64,000 nt of DNA from Pseudomonadota bacterium. Its GTDB lineage: Bacteria; Pseudomonadota; Gammaproteobacteria; Burkholderiales; Chitinibacteraceae. Below the pieces are notes generated by a model that saw only the letters and a program-made list of their open reading frames with translations, was not told where the DNA came from and ran no database searches. Shown here piece by piece: positions 46,038-55,644 of this stretch. How positions within the stretch are numbered: position 1 is the first letter of the stretch; the number at the start of each line of letters is the position of its first letter. Location: contig JAPLQI010000032.1 of NCBI GenBank assembly GCA_026399755.1, positions 1 to 64,000 of the forward strand. Reading direction: 5' to 3'. The position numbers and the translations under genes were made by a program.

Positions 46038-47372
46038 ATGAAAATTACAGTAATTGGTTCGGGCTATGTAGGCTTGGTAACCGGCACTTGCTTGGCCGAG
46101 TATGGCAATGATGTGCTGTGTTTAGACGTTGATGCTAATAAGATTCGCATCTTACAAGAAGGCGGCGTGCCGATTTTTGAGCCTGGCCTCGAGGAGATGA
46201 TTAAGCGTAATGTGGCTGTAGGGCGTCTGCGTTTTACCACCGATATTAAAGAATCGGTAGAGCATGGCACGATTCAGTTTATTGCCGTAGGCACACCTCC
46301 CGATGAAGATGGCTCGGCAGATTTGAAATATGTGTTGGCTGCGGCACGTAGTATTGGCCGCCACATGAATGGCTATAAAGTGATTGTGGATAAATCCACT
46401 GTGCCGGTGGGGACTGGGGATAAGGTGCGTGCTGCAATTAGCGATGAGTTGGCTCAGCGTGGCGAGCAAACGAGTTTTGCGATTGTTTCTAATCCAGAGT
46501 TCTTGAAAGAAGGCGCGGCAATTGAAGACTTTATGCGACCTGATCGAATTGTGATTGGTGCAGATGATGAAACAGCTAAAGACTTGATGGGCTCTTTATA
46601 TGCCCCACTGGTGCGTAATCATGATCGTATTTTATTTATGGATGTGCGTTCGGCTGAAATGACCAAATATGCGGCTAATGCCATGCTGGCAACGCGTATT
46701 TCATTTATGAATGAATTGGCCAATTTATCAGAAGTTATGGGGGCAGATATTGAGCTGGTGCGTAAAGGCATTGGTTCTGATCCACGCATTGGCTATCACT
46801 TTTTATATCCAGGGGTGGGCTACGGCGGCTCTTGTTTTCCTAAAGATGTACAAGCTTTGCAGCGCACGGCAGAAGAGCACGGTATTAGCCTGAAGGTATT
46901 GGATGCGGTAGAAAAAGCCAATCATGCGCAAAAGTCTGTGCTTGTGGATAAAATTGTTAAACGCTTTGGTAGTGATTTAAAAGGTAAGCATTTTGCGATA
47001 TGGGGCTTAGCATTTAAGCCTAATACCGACGATATGCGCGACGCGCCCAGCCGTGTGATTATCGAGTATCTGCTTAACCAAGGTGCAACCGTGGCAGCGC
47101 ATGATCCGGTGGCGATGCATGAAGCACAGCGCGTGATGCCGAGTTGGCAAGGTCTGACTTATGGCGAGAACCCACAGGCAGTATTGCCTAAGGCGGATGC
47201 GCTGATTATTGTTACCGAATGGAAAGCATTCCGTAGCCCTGATTTTACAGAAATGAAGAAACAGCTTAAAACGCCAGTTATTTTTGACGGCCGTAACCTA
47301 TTTGATCCAAAGCGTATGCAAAAAGAAGGCTTTGAGTATTACCCTATTGGTCGTCAGCAGGTTACGGAATAA
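46038..47372 (+). CDS. ugd: UDP-glucose 6-dehydrogenase
   Basis: Ugd oxidises UDP-glucose to UDP-glucuronic acid with two NAD. The 444-residue protein has the NAD loop [21 protein letters not shown], the catalytic Cys in [16 protein letters not shown], substrate residues in [15 protein letters not shown] and a C-terminal UDP-binding domain ([13 protein letters not shown]). The base composition rises here compared with the AT-rich transferase block, suggesting that ugd belongs to the older, ancestral part of the locus. It lies 17 bases after the WecG-like gene and supplies a uronic acid donor to the cluster. Confidence 0.97.
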   Translation: MKITVIGSGYVGLVTGTCLAEYGNDVLCLDVDANKIRILQEGGVPIFEPGLEEMIKRNVAVGRLRFTTDIKESVEHGTIQFIAVGTPPDEDGSADLKYVLAAARSIGRHMNGYKVIVDKSTVPVGTGDKVRAAISDELAQRGEQTSFAIVSNPEFLKEGAAIEDFMRPDRIVIGADDETAKDLMGSLYAPLVRNHDRILFMDVRSAEMTKYAANAMLATRISFMNELANLSEVMGADIELVRKGIGSDPRIGYHFLYPGVGYGGSCFPKDVQALQRTAEEHGISLKVLDAVEKANHAQKSVLVDKIVKRFGSDLKGKHFAIWGLAFKPNTDDMRDAPSRVIIEYLLNQGATVAAHDPVAMHEAQRVMPSWQGLTYGENPQAVLPKADALIIVTEWKAFRSPDFTEMKKQLKTPVIFDGRNLFDPKRMQKEGFEYYPIGRQQVTE

Positions 47373-47704
47373 TTATTCTGCATTCTTGAATAGGATGTTT
47401 TTCAGGCTGGTGATAATGGGGTATTTATTCCTTAGCGGCTTGAAACATAATTCAGAGCGCTCCTTTTGGGGCCTCTGCTTAAAACAATATATAAATTATG
47501 GTGCTCAGTAAATCAATGGCTTATGGCTATTTTCTTCTTTTACTAGCTAATTGAATGTAAGTTTCAAATTTAATGCGAATTAAATTATTATCCAATTTAG
47601 ATTTTGAATGCTTGCTTGCTCAAAAATCATTAAGATAGTGCTAATCAGCCTGTTGTAATAGTATTTGCTAATATTTATTTTTTAATTAATTTATTGGGTC
47701 ATTC
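47373..47704. other. Intergenic region before manC
   Basis: No gene or convincing terminator was found in these 332 bases. The track ORF crossing it is a shadow of the end of ugd. It is AT-rich and should carry the manC promoter, but I could not pair -35 and -10 boxes. Confidence 0.4.
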
Positions 47705-49123
47705 ATGTCAATAACTCCAGTCATTCTTTGTGGTGGTTCAGGTAGCCGTATGTGGCCGTTGTCTCGTGGCGGTTATCCTAAGCAGTTTTTAAAATTGCAT
47801 GGTGATCAAAGCTTGCTACAGCAAACGGCAACACGCTTGCAGGGGATGCCGGATGTAGCCACGCCTTTATTGATTAGTAATCAAGAACATCGCTTTTTGG
47901 TGGCCGAGCAATTACGCGCCGTGGGCATGGGCGACTCAAAGGTGGTTTTAGAGCCGATGGGGCGCAATACTGCACCTGCTGTGGCCGCTGCGGCTTTGAT
48001 TGCGCTGGAAGACAATCCAGACGCCATGCTGCTAGTGTTGCCATCGGATCATGTGATTCAGTTTGGCGATGTGTTTCAATCTTTGGTGGCGCAGGCCGCA
48101 AGCGTGGCTGCAACAGGCAAGTTGGTTACTTTCGGGATTACGCCAACTGAGCCACAAACGGGCTATGGCTATATTCGCCGTGGTGAGCGCCTATCGGGGG
48201 ATGCTTATGCCGTCGCCGCCTTTGTAGAAAAACCGAATGCTGAGCGCGCTGCTGAGTTTTTAGCTTCTGGCGATTACTATTGGAATAGCGGCATGTTTAT
48301 GTTCCGCGCCGATGCGTATGTGCGTGAAATGGCGGCTTACCAGCCTGCCATGTTGCAAGCGGTGCAGGCAGCGGTTTCTAAAGGTGTGCGCGATTTAGAC
48401 TTCTTGCGCTTAGATAGCGATGCGTTTGCGGCATGTGAATCGGATTCAATCGATTACGCGGTGATGGAAAAAACCGCTCATGCGGCGGTGATTGCGGCGG
48501 CAGGCTTGGGCTGGAGTGATATTGGCTCTTGGTCGGCATTGCGCGATGTCACGCCTCAGGATGAAGCAGGCAATAGCGTACTGGGCGATGTGATGCTAGA
48601 TCGTGTATCGGGCAGCTATATCCGTAGCGAGACCCGCATGATTGCTGCGATTGGCGTGCAAGATCTGGTGATTGTAGAGACCGCCGATGCGATTTTGGTG
48701 GCGCATAAAGACCATGTGCAGGACGTGAAAAAGATTGTTGAGCGCTTAAATAAAGCGGGTCGCAGCGAATCGGTTACGCATCGCCGCGTGTATCGCCCTT
48801 GGGGCAGCTATGAAGGCATCGATGCCGGTTCGCGCTTCCAAGTGAAGCGGATTGTGGTTAATCCGGGTGCATCGCTTAGCCTGCAAATGCATTACCACCG
48901 TGCTGAACATTGGATAGTGGTGAAAGGTACGGCTAAGGTGGTGAACGGGGATCAAGTGATTCTCTTGTCAGAAAACCAATCGACTTATATCCCATTAGGC
49001 ACGACGCATCGTTTAGAAAACCCGGGCAAGATGCCGCTAGAGCTAATCGAAGTGCAATCTGGCTCCTATTTGGGTGAAGACGATATCGTGCGCTTTGAAG
49101 ATGTATATGGCCGCAGTAAGTAA
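47705..49123 (+). CDS. manC: Mannose-1-phosphate guanylyltransferase / mannose-6-phosphate isomerase
   Basis: The 472-residue bifunctional enzyme makes GDP-mannose from mannose-1-phosphate and can also isomerise fructose-6-phosphate. The pyrophosphorylase domain begins [28 protein letters not shown], with [14 protein letters not shown] and [15 protein letters not shown]. The C-terminal cupin isomerase domain carries [28 protein letters not shown] and [14 protein letters not shown]. This is the CpsB/AlgA type II architecture. It feeds gmd and any mannosyltransferases. The GDP-mannose hydrolase gene overlaps its end by 17 bases. Confidence 0.96.
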   Translation: MSITPVILCGGSGSRMWPLSRGGYPKQFLKLHGDQSLLQQTATRLQGMPDVATPLLISNQEHRFLVAEQLRAVGMGDSKVVLEPMGRNTAPAVAAAALIALEDNPDAMLLVLPSDHVIQFGDVFQSLVAQAASVAATGKLVTFGITPTEPQTGYGYIRRGERLSGDAYAVAAFVEKPNAERAAEFLASGDYYWNSGMFMFRADAYVREMAAYQPAMLQAVQAAVSKGVRDLDFLRLDSDAFAACESDSIDYAVMEKTAHAAVIAAAGLGWSDIGSWSALRDVTPQDEAGNSVLGDVMLDRVSGSYIRSETRMIAAIGVQDLVIVETADAILVAHKDHVQDVKKIVERLNKAGRSESVTHRRVYRPWGSYEGIDAGSRFQVKRIVVNPGASLSLQMHYHRAEHWIVVKGTAKVVNGDQVILLSENQSTYIPLGTTHRLENPGKMPLELIEVQSGSYLGEDDIVRFEDVYGRSK

Positions 49124-49576
49124 GCCCACAGCCAGCCTGCTGCCGTTTGCGGATTTTTTGCAAGTGGTTGAGCGCGCACCCCTGATCTCGATTGATCTGG
49201 TGGTGCAAAACTCAGCAGGCGAAGCCCTGCTGGGCTGGCGCACCAACCAACCCGCCTGCGATCACTGGTTTGTGCCGGGCGGGCGGGTGCAAAAAAACGA
49301 AACGCTAGATGCGGCTTTTTTACTGAGTTGGGTGTGGCTTTGCTGCGTTCTTCTGCCCAGTGGCTGGGTGTTTACGAGCACTTTTACGATAGCAATGCCG
49401 GGCGTGTGGAAGGCTTTGGTACGCATTATGTGGTGCTTGCTTATACCTTGCAGCTGAATGAATCCGATATGGCCTTGCCACTGGGCGAGCAGCATTCCCA
49501 GTATCGCTGGGCCAGCAAGGAAGAGATCTTGCTAGATGAGACTGTTCACCTGCATTCCCGCGCCTATTTTGAGTAA
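49107..49576 (+). pseudogene. gmm: GDP-mannose mannosyl hydrolase (Nudix), frameshifted
   Basis: Two track ORFs in different frames together give a Gmm/WcaH protein. Frame one reads [51 protein letters not shown]. Frame two resumes at [22 protein letters not shown] and ends SQYRWASKEEILLDETVHLHSRAYFE. Compared with E. coli WcaH, the segment between AAF and ELG is 13 bases short, so the Nudix box is cut and out of frame. The gene starts inside the end of manC (ATG 49107, or 49101 in the same frame). Gmm normally hydrolyses GDP-mannose and GDP-glucose to free sugar. As written it is inactive unless the frameshift is a sequencing error. Confidence 0.85.
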
Positions 49577-49582
49577 AGCTTT

Positions 49583-49776
49583 AAAACCCAAACCTTGAAC
49601 CACGGAGAACACAGAGAACACGGAGTTTCACGGAGAAAACCTTAGGGGCTGTTGCCACGTGGGGAATGATAAGGCAGCGTCCACCCTAAACGTGTTTCGT
49701 CGTGCACAAACTCGTATTGCCTTTCTCCGTGACCCTCCGTGTTCTCCTTATCTCCATGTTTTAAGACTTGGTTTTT
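49583..49776. repeat. Hairpin/MITE-like repeat, copy 1 (cacggag family)
   Basis: It begins aaaacccaaaccttgaaccacgg and ends tctccatgttttaagacttggtttt, an imperfect terminal inverted repeat. Internal motifs are acacggagtttcacggag and tccgtgttctcc. The left third is almost identical to copy 2 at 55438. About 60 bases of extra sequence fill the centre. There is no coding potential. The track's first manB codons fall inside it. Confidence 0.75.
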
Positions 49777-49822
49777 CGCCTATCTTCAGCACCTGTTTGC
49801 AATGACTATTTCGAGTAAATCT

Positions 49823-51187
49823 ATGACTTCTCTAACTTGTTTTAAAGCCTACGATATCCGTGGCCAGCTGGGTACCGAGCTTAATACTGATATTGCTTAT
49901 CGTATTGGTCGCGCTTATGGCCAGCTGCTCAAACCTAAGCGTGTTGCGCTCGGTGGCGATGTTCGCCTGACCAGTGAAGAGTTAAAACAAGCGCTGGCGA
50001 ATGGCTTGATGGATGCCGGTAGCGATGTGGTTGATTTAGGTATGACCGGCACAGAGGAAGTCTATTTCGCTGCGTTTCATTTAGATGTGGATGGCGGGAT
50101 TGAAGTGACTGCCAGCCATAATCCAATGGATTACAACGGCATGAAGCTGGTGAAGCGCGGTGCGGTGCCGATTAGCGGCGATACCGGCCTGCGTGATATT
50201 CAGCAGCTGGCCGAATCGGCTGATTTTGCCCCGATTGCTCAGCGCGGTAGTAGCAGCTCGCTGTCTATTTTGGATGCTTATATCGAACACTTGATGGGCT
50301 ATGTGGATTTATCCGCCTTGCGCCCATTAAAAATTGTGCTGAATTCAGGCAATGGCGCGGCTGGCCATGTGGTGGATGCGCTGGAGGCCAAATTTAAAGC
50401 GGCGCAAGTGCCGGTTGAGTTTATCAAAGTACATAACCAGCCTGACGGTACCTTCCCACACGGCATCCCTAATCCACTCTTGCCAGAAAACCGCGCAGAC
50501 ACCGCCAATGCGGTGATTACGAATGGCGCTGATTTGGGAATTGCTTGGGATGGCGATTTTGATCGTTGCTTCTTGTTTGACGAGCGTGGCGATTTTATTG
50601 AAGGCTATTACATAGTTGGCCTCTTGGCTGAGGCCTTTTTGCAAAAGAACCCAGGGCAAAAAATCATTCATGATCCGCGTTTAACCTGGAATACGGTTGA
50701 TGTGGTGCAAGCTGCTGGCGGTGTAGCGATCCAAAGCAAAACCGGCCACGCCTTTATTAAAGAGCGGATGCGCTTGGAGGACGCGGTGTATGGTGGCGAA
50801 ATGAGCGCACATCATTACTTCCGCGATTTTGCCTATTGCGATAGCGGCATGATTCCATGGTTATTAGTGATCGAGCTGATGAGCCGCCGCGAGCAAAAAT
50901 TGTCCGCCATGGTGGAGCAGCGCATTGCGGCTTATCCATCGTCAGGCGAAATTAACCGCAAGCTGACAGACGCCAAAGCGGCGATTGCTCGTGTTTGTGC
51001 GGCGTATCAAAGCGACGCTTTAATCGTCGATACGACGGACGGCATCAGCATGGAATACGCGGATTGGCGCTTTAATCTGCGCTCGAGTAATACCGAGCCA
51101 GTGGTGCGTTTAAATGTGGAATCGCGTGCGGATATGGCTTTAATGCAAAAGCATACTGAGGCAATTTTGCAGCTGTTAGACGCATAA
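49823..51187 (+). CDS. manB: Phosphomannomutase / phosphoglucomutase
   Basis: The 454-residue enzyme interconverts mannose-6-phosphate and mannose-1-phosphate, and probably the glucose equivalents. It has the alpha-D-phosphohexomutase domains: [15 protein letters not shown], the phosphoserine loop [18 protein letters not shown], the metal loop [18 protein letters not shown], the sugar-specificity loop [10 protein letters not shown], and the phosphate loop [15 protein letters not shown]. The GEMSAHH loop is typical of PMM/PGM (AlgC, ManB). I prefer the ATG at 49823; the track start lies in the upstream repeat. With manC it provides GDP-mannose to the locus. A terminator follows. Confidence 0.96.
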   Translation: MTSLTCFKAYDIRGQLGTELNTDIAYRIGRAYGQLLKPKRVALGGDVRLTSEELKQALANGLMDAGSDVVDLGMTGTEEVYFAAFHLDVDGGIEVTASHNPMDYNGMKLVKRGAVPISGDTGLRDIQQLAESADFAPIAQRGSSSSLSILDAYIEHLMGYVDLSALRPLKIVLNSGNGAAGHVVDALEAKFKAAQVPVEFIKVHNQPDGTFPHGIPNPLLPENRADTANAVITNGADLGIAWDGDFDRCFLFDERGDFIEGYYIVGLLAEAFLQKNPGQKIIHDPRLTWNTVDVVQAAGGVAIQSKTGHAFIKERMRLEDAVYGGEMSAHHYFRDFAYCDSGMIPWLLVIELMSRREQKLSAMVEQRIAAYPSSGEINRKLTDAKAAIARVCAAYQSDALIVDTTDGISMEYADWRFNLRSSNTEPVVRLNVESRADMALMQKHTEAILQLLDA

Positions 51188-51205
51188 AGATGTATTGGAA
51201 TAACG

Positions 51206-51234
51206 AAAAACGCCTCCGATGAGGCGTTTTTTTT
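51206..51234 (+). terminator. Rho-independent terminator after manB
   Basis: The stem aaaacgcct/aggcgtttt with a 6-base loop is followed by T residues. The A-rich start also makes it usable on the minus strand for the convergent CinA-like gene, though its distance inside the gap favours manB. Confidence 0.9.
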
Positions 51235-51258
51235 GTGAACCTAATTTATATTCGCTAC

Positions 51259-51990
51259 TTAAATTTTCAGCGCCGCATCTAAGCTGGCCTGAAAATAGCT
51301 CATCGCCTCGGCGGCTAATTCTGGCTCTGCGGTAATACTAAATTCAATATGTGGCTCAGGGTGAAGCTCGTTGCCATAAGAGGGCAGGCTGCTAAAGCCA
51401 ACCTGAGGGTAACGCGTGGTAAATGCTTGCATCACGCCAATCAATTCGCCTTCGCGGGCATTAAGTAAAACGATGGATAGCGTGGCCTCATGCGCCTCGT
51501 CTCTATAGTGCTGATCGAGTATCCAATCGAGCATCGGCCAGGCCATGCTGGGAAAACCCGGCACAAGATAATGATGCTGTAAAAAGCAGCCCGCCACTTG
51601 ATTTACAGGGTTGGGAATTAGCTCGCAGCCCTTTGGAAAGTAGGCCATCTGAATACGATGCGGGTAAGCGGCGTCGGCAAAGCGGGTGGTGATCAGCTCA
51701 GCCGCTTCTGGATGCAAGCTCAGCGGCAGCCCTAGTGCATTGGCAAAGGCCAAACGGGTGTGATCATCGGGCGTAGCGCCTATGCCGCCACAAGAAATCA
51801 CATGTTGGCCTGCACTGAGGCTGCGTTTAAAGGCCTCGGTTAGAGCCGCGCTATCGTCTGGTAAATAAGACGCGCTGCCTACTTTATGCCCTCTTTTTTT
51901 AAGCGTTTCTAAAATATGGGCAAAGTGCTTATCTTGACGGCGGCCAGATAGGATTTCGTCGCCAATAATAAATAGATGAAATGTAGCCAT
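51259..51990 (-). CDS. Molybdopterin-binding / CinA N-terminal domain protein
   Basis: The 243-residue protein contains the MoaB/Mog-like domain of CinA: FHLFIIGDEILSGRRQDKHFAHILETLKKRGHKV, then HVISCGGIGATPDDHTRLAFANALGLPL, and GCFLQHHYLVPGFPSMAWPMLDWIL. It lacks the C-terminal nicotinamide-nucleotide amidase domain of full CinA, so it is the short COG1058 type. Such proteins may hydrolyse ADP-ribose or NMN-related compounds, but the function of the short form is not established. It is convergent with manB and alone on its strand. Confidence 0.88.
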   Translation of the reverse strand: MATFHLFIIGDEILSGRRQDKHFAHILETLKKRGHKVGSASYLPDDSAALTEAFKRSLSAGQHVISCGGIGATPDDHTRLAFANALGLPLSLHPEAAELITTRFADAAYPHRIQMAYFPKGCELIPNPVNQVAGCFLQHHYLVPGFPSMAWPMLDWILDQHYRDEAHEATLSIVLLNAREGELIGVMQAFTTRYPQVGFSSLPSYGNELHPEPHIEFSITAEPELAAEAMSYFQASLDAALKI

Positions 51991-52299
51991 TGGGCGTCTC
52001 TTTTTGTGAGCTTTAAAGCGGGGTCATGCTTATCTAGGCATATTTTTTCGGGGAGGGTGAAATCAATGTGCAATACTCATTATAAATACGCGGGTTTCTC
52101 CCACTTTGCGATATCTATATAAGCCACGCAATTAAACAGTATGTTCTGTGAATTTTATCATCGCAATGATTGATTTTATATCCATTAAGCATAATGAACT
52201 TATGTGAGTTTTATCTGCCCAAGCAGTAAGGTAAAAATAATACTTTGATCGAACAGATCCCTTGTTTATGATCAATCCTTTCAGACCCGCTTATTCAAA
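51991..52299. other. Intergenic region between cinA-like and rfaE2 genes
   Basis: The 309-base divergent gap holds AT-rich sequence (attataaatacgcggg, atatctatataagcc) that may carry promoters for both genes. No repeat, operator or small ORF was convincing. Confidence 0.4.
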
Positions 52300-52794
52300 A
52301 TGCCCACATATCCTAGCCCTTCATTTGAACAAAAAATTTGCCCGCCAGAAGAATTGGCCGCAAGGCTAGCTAGCTTGCCTCGCCCACTGGTGTTTACCAA
52401 TGGCTGCTTTGATATTTTGCACCGTGGTCATGTGACTTGCCTAGCTCAGGCGCGAGCCTTGGGCGCGGGCTTGGTGGTGGCGATTAATACCGATGCGTCG
52501 GTAAAGCGCCTTGGTAAGGGGGACGATAGGCCTGTGAATCATACTGAGCAGCGTGCTGCTGTATTAGCCGCCTTGGAGTGTGTGAGCTTGGTGACATGGT
52601 TTGATGCAGATACGCCGCTGGATATCATCTTGGCTGTGCGCCCTGATGTGTTGGTCAAGGGCGGCGATTGGGCGCCCGAGCATATTGTGGGCAGCCAGCA
52701 AGTTCTGGAGTGGGGGGGTAGCGTGCATTCTATTCCCTTCTTATTTGCGACTTCCACCACCGAAACGATTAAGCGGATACGCCAAAGCTCATGA
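52300..52794 (+). CDS. rfaE2: D-glycero-beta-D-manno-heptose 1-phosphate adenylyltransferase
   Basis: The 164-residue enzyme transfers AMP to heptose-1-phosphate to form ADP-heptose for the LPS core. It is the separate C-terminal half of HldE: VFTNGCFDILHRGHVTCLAQARALG contains the H-x-G-H nucleotidyltransferase motif, followed by VVAINTDASVKRLGKGDDRPVN, VKGGDWAPE and the ISSTTET-like FLFATSTTETIKRI. Neisseriales and other betaproteobacteria commonly keep this as a separate gene from the kinase half (rfaE1). A G7 run occurs at 52712-52718. Its stop overlaps the mechanosensitive channel start (ATGA). Confidence 0.94.
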   Translation: MPTYPSPSFEQKICPPEELAARLASLPRPLVFTNGCFDILHRGHVTCLAQARALGAGLVVAINTDASVKRLGKGDDRPVNHTEQRAAVLAALECVSLVTWFDADTPLDIILAVRPDVLVKGGDWAPEHIVGSQQVLEWGGSVHSIPFLFATSTTETIKRIRQSS

Positions 52795-54104
52795 GCACAC
52801 GTAATAACTTATTGATTGATTTTGTAAATGATCTTGCAGATCAAGGCTATTTACATCCGCAGTTTTTTGCCCAGATCGGCATGGTTTTATTAGCCTTGGG
52901 ATTGTCTTGGTGGGTGAATCGTAGTGTAAAGCGCAGAGTGAGCCCTGATCAAAATAGCTGGCACTGGCGCATGGGGGGAGAGGGATTACTGCGGGCTTTT
53001 TTCCCTTTAAATGCTTATTTGTTGGTTATTTTATCGGGCGTCATTCTTAACGTATGGTTTACGCCGCCTTTTAAATTTATTGCTCTGGCGAGTGTGTTGT
53101 TATTGGCGATGGCCAATATTCGCATTTTGGTTTATGTGATTCGCCGTGTTTTTGATGGTGCATCTTGGGTCATGCGCTGGGAGAAATATATTGCGGGGGC
53201 AATCTGGTTTATCTATGCCTTGCATGTCTTGGGAATCTCACCTGAAGTCGCTGAAATGCTTGATAGCATCAGCTTACCTATAGGCAAAGCGCATATCTCG
53301 GTATTAACGATTGGGCAGGGCTTGCTATCTGTTGCGGCGACCTTGCTGATAGCCATGTGGATGGGCCGAGAATTAGAGCGGCGCTTAATGTCCAGCCAAA
53401 TGATGGATATGAACGTCCGCGTGGTGCTTTCTAAAATATCTAGCGTACTATTGCTGATTATTGCCATCGTGATTGCTCTACCCTTGGTGGGCATTGATTT
53501 AACCGTTTTATCCGTTTTTGGTGGTGCAGTGGGTGTGGGCTTGGGTTTTGGCTTGCAGAAAATTGCATCTAATTATTTATCGGGCTTTATTATTTTGCTT
53601 GATCGCTCAATCAAAATTGGCGATTTAGTTCAAATTGATAATCGACTAGGTACCATTAGCAGTATTACGGCGCGCTATGTGGTTTTAAAATCAGCCGATG
53701 GCACCGAGGCTTTGGTGCCTAATGACACGCTGATTACCTCAACGGTGGTCAATCAATCTTATAACGATAAATCGGTATGGATTTCATTGCCGATACAGGT
53801 GGCTTACGGCACTGATTTAGATTTTGTTTTAGAATTATTGCGCTCAATGACGGTAGATGAAGAGCGAATTTTAAAAGATCCAGCGCCCAATGCCTTTGTT
53901 TCAGCCTTTGCAGATAGCGGAATTAATTTACTCTTGGGCTTTTGGCTGGCCGATCCTGAAAATGGCCAACTTTCTTTACGATCTAGTCTAAATCTAAAGA
54001 TCTGGCACTTGTTTCAAGAGCACAATATTGAAATCCCTTACCCTAGGCGTGAAGTGACCTTGCTTAACACTGCGGCATTGCAAAAGCCACTTGATACTGC
54101 CTAA
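52791..54104 (+). CDS. MscS-family mechanosensitive ion channel
   Basis: The 437-residue inner membrane protein has about five to six transmembrane helices (from PQFFAQIGMVLLALGLSWWV onward). The conserved pore and upper beta domain of MscS follow: LTVLSVFGGAVGVGLGFGLQKIASNYLSGFIILLDRSIKIGDLVQI, then YVVLKSADGTEALVPNDTLITSTVVNQS. The Gly/Ala-packed TM3 helix (GGAVGVGLGFGLQ) and KIASN kink are diagnostic. The longer N-terminus puts it in the YbdG/YjeP-like group rather than minimal MscS. It should relieve turgor on osmotic downshift. It is coupled by a 4-base overlap to rfaE2. Confidence 0.93.
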   Translation: MSTRNNLLIDFVNDLADQGYLHPQFFAQIGMVLLALGLSWWVNRSVKRRVSPDQNSWHWRMGGEGLLRAFFPLNAYLLVILSGVILNVWFTPPFKFIALASVLLLAMANIRILVYVIRRVFDGASWVMRWEKYIAGAIWFIYALHVLGISPEVAEMLDSISLPIGKAHISVLTIGQGLLSVAATLLIAMWMGRELERRLMSSQMMDMNVRVVLSKISSVLLLIIAIVIALPLVGIDLTVLSVFGGAVGVGLGFGLQKIASNYLSGFIILLDRSIKIGDLVQIDNRLGTISSITARYVVLKSADGTEALVPNDTLITSTVVNQSYNDKSVWISLPIQVAYGTDLDFVLELLRSMTVDEERILKDPAPNAFVSAFADSGINLLLGFWLADPENGQLSLRSSLNLKIWHLFQEHNIEIPYPRREVTLLNTAALQKPLDTA

Positions 54105-54175
54105 TTGGCAAGTCTTGCGTAGAATCCGTGCTTACAAAAAATAAAACAGGCTACTGGCCTGTGTGGAGATAAGAG

Positions 54176-55363
54176 ATGACTTGGCTCAATGGGCTGATTG
54201 ACCTACCTTGGTGGGCTTATATCGTGGTAACGCTGGTACTGACGCATATTACTATTGCCTCAGTCACCATTTTTTTACATCGCCATCAGGCGCATCGAGC
54301 GCTGGATTTGCACGCTATTCCTAGTCATTTCTTTCGCTTCTGGCTTTGGTTGACCACAGGGCAGATCACCAAAGAATGGGCGTCTATTCACCGCAAACAC
54401 CATGCCAAATGCGAGACGGCGGAAGACCCGCATAGCCCGCAAATTTACGGCATTAAGAAAGTATTTTGGGAAGGCTACGAGCTGTATCGCGCCGAAGCCG
54501 CGAATAAAGAAACCATGCAAAAGTATGGGCATGGCACGCCAGATGATTTCTTAGAGCGTCATCTCTATAGCAAGCACAATACCCTTGGCCCTGTGGTGAT
54601 GCTGCTGATTGATCTTTGCCTGTTTGGCGCAAATGGGATCTGGATTTGGGCCGTGCAAATGATGTGGATCCCCATTACCGCTGCCGGCATTATTAATGGG
54701 ATTGGTCATTACTGGGGCTATCGCAATTTTGAATGTGAGGATGCTTCAACCAATATTGTTCCTTGGGGAATTATGATTGGTGGTGAAGAGCTGCATAATA
54801 ATCACCACACTTTTGGCACATCGGCCAAGCTGTCTTATAAATGGTTTGAGTTCGATATTGGCTGGATGTATATCCGCATTATTGAAATGCTCGGCCTTGC
54901 CAAAGTACGCAAAATTGCACCGAAGATGACGCTTTCAGCTGCTGCAAAACGCGAGCTGGATGAAGCCTCTTTGCAGGCGATTATTGCTAATCGTTATGCG
55001 ATTGCCGCCAATTACGCACGCACTTTAAAAGATACCGTGGGTGAAGAGGTGGAAAGGATGCGTAGCTCGGCGAAATTGCCACAGATCGATTTTGATCCGG
55101 TGCGGCAGATGAAAATCTGGCTCAAGCAAGATGCTAAAGATACGCCAGAGCAAGATCAGCAGCTCTTGGCCAAGGTCTTAGCAGAAAGCACGGTGCTGGA
55201 GCAGATTTACCAAATGCGCCAGGAATTAACCCGGCTTTGGGAGCGCTCTACCTTATCCCGCCCAGAGTTGCTAACGCTGCTGCAAGATTGGTGTAATCGA
55301 GCGGAAGCCAGTGGCATTAAAGCACTGCAAGACTTCTCATTCCGACTGCGCACCGTGGTTTGA
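54176..55363 (+). CDS. Membrane fatty acid (acyl) desaturase
   Basis: The 395-residue di-iron desaturase has the three histidine boxes of stearoyl-CoA-type desaturases: FLHRHQAHRA, SIHRKHHAKCE and ELHNNHHTFG, plus NGIGHYWGYRNFE. Transmembrane helices lie near residues 15-35 and 135-170. About 150 extra C-terminal residues are helical and charged (MTLSAAAKRELDEASLQAI ... LTRLWERSTLSRPELL), a tail known from betaproteobacterial members, with no known role. It should introduce a cis double bond, probably delta-9, into acyl chains, which fits a cold-tolerant freshwater organism. A ggagataag ribosome site precedes the ATG and a strong terminator follows. Confidence 0.93.
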   Translation: MTWLNGLIDLPWWAYIVVTLVLTHITIASVTIFLHRHQAHRALDLHAIPSHFFRFWLWLTTGQITKEWASIHRKHHAKCETAEDPHSPQIYGIKKVFWEGYELYRAEAANKETMQKYGHGTPDDFLERHLYSKHNTLGPVVMLLIDLCLFGANGIWIWAVQMMWIPITAAGIINGIGHYWGYRNFECEDASTNIVPWGIMIGGEELHNNHHTFGTSAKLSYKWFEFDIGWMYIRIIEMLGLAKVRKIAPKMTLSAAAKRELDEASLQAIIANRYAIAANYARTLKDTVGEEVERMRSSAKLPQIDFDPVRQMKIWLKQDAKDTPEQDQQLLAKVLAESTVLEQIYQMRQELTRLWERSTLSRPELLTLLQDWCNRAEASGIKALQDFSFRLRTVV

Positions 55364-55369
55364 TGATAT

Positions 55370-55401
55370 AAAAAAGGCGAACGAGGGTTCGCCTTTTTTG
55401 T
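55370..55401 (+). terminator. Rho-independent terminator after desaturase
   Basis: The stem aaaaaaggcgaac/ggttcgcctttttt (13-14 bp with a 3-base loop) is directly downstream of the desaturase stop codon. Confidence 0.93.
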
Positions 55402-55437
55402 CATTAATATGTAACAGCAGCAATTCCACCCCAGCTT

Positions 55438-55568
55438 AAAACCCAAACCTTGAAACACGGAGATCTCAGAGGACACGGAGTTTCACAGAGAAAACCTTTA
55501 TTTATGTATGTTTTTCTCCGTGGCCCTCTGTGTTCTCCTTTTCCTCCGTGGTTTAAGATTTGGGTTTT
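55438..55568. repeat. Hairpin/MITE-like repeat, copy 2 (cacggag family)
   Basis: This is the cleanest copy. The left end aaaacccaaaccttgaaacacggag is matched by the right end ctccgtggtttaagatttgggtttt as a 25-base terminal inverted repeat. Internally, acacggagtttcacagag is matched by ctctgtgttctcc. It lies between the desaturase terminator and ridA. About 131 bases, noncoding. Confidence 0.85.
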
Positions 55569-55644
55569 GCTGAGTGGTTTTATATTTGGCAATCTCAGCA
55601 CATTGTGGGATTATTTTTAATATTATTTAACTCAGGAGTTCTAA

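Noticed and set aside
47284-47511. 75-codon ORF overlapping the end of ugd
   Set aside because: It begins inside ugd in another frame, has no ribosome site and no family resemblance.
49328-49576. Independent small gene of 82 codons
   Set aside because: Its translation is the second half of a GDP-mannose hydrolase whose first half is in the frame just upstream; it is treated as one frameshifted gene.
49583-49776. CRISPR-like array from repeated cacggag units
   Set aside because: The units are inverted, not regularly spaced direct repeats, there are no unique spacers of constant size and no cas genes.
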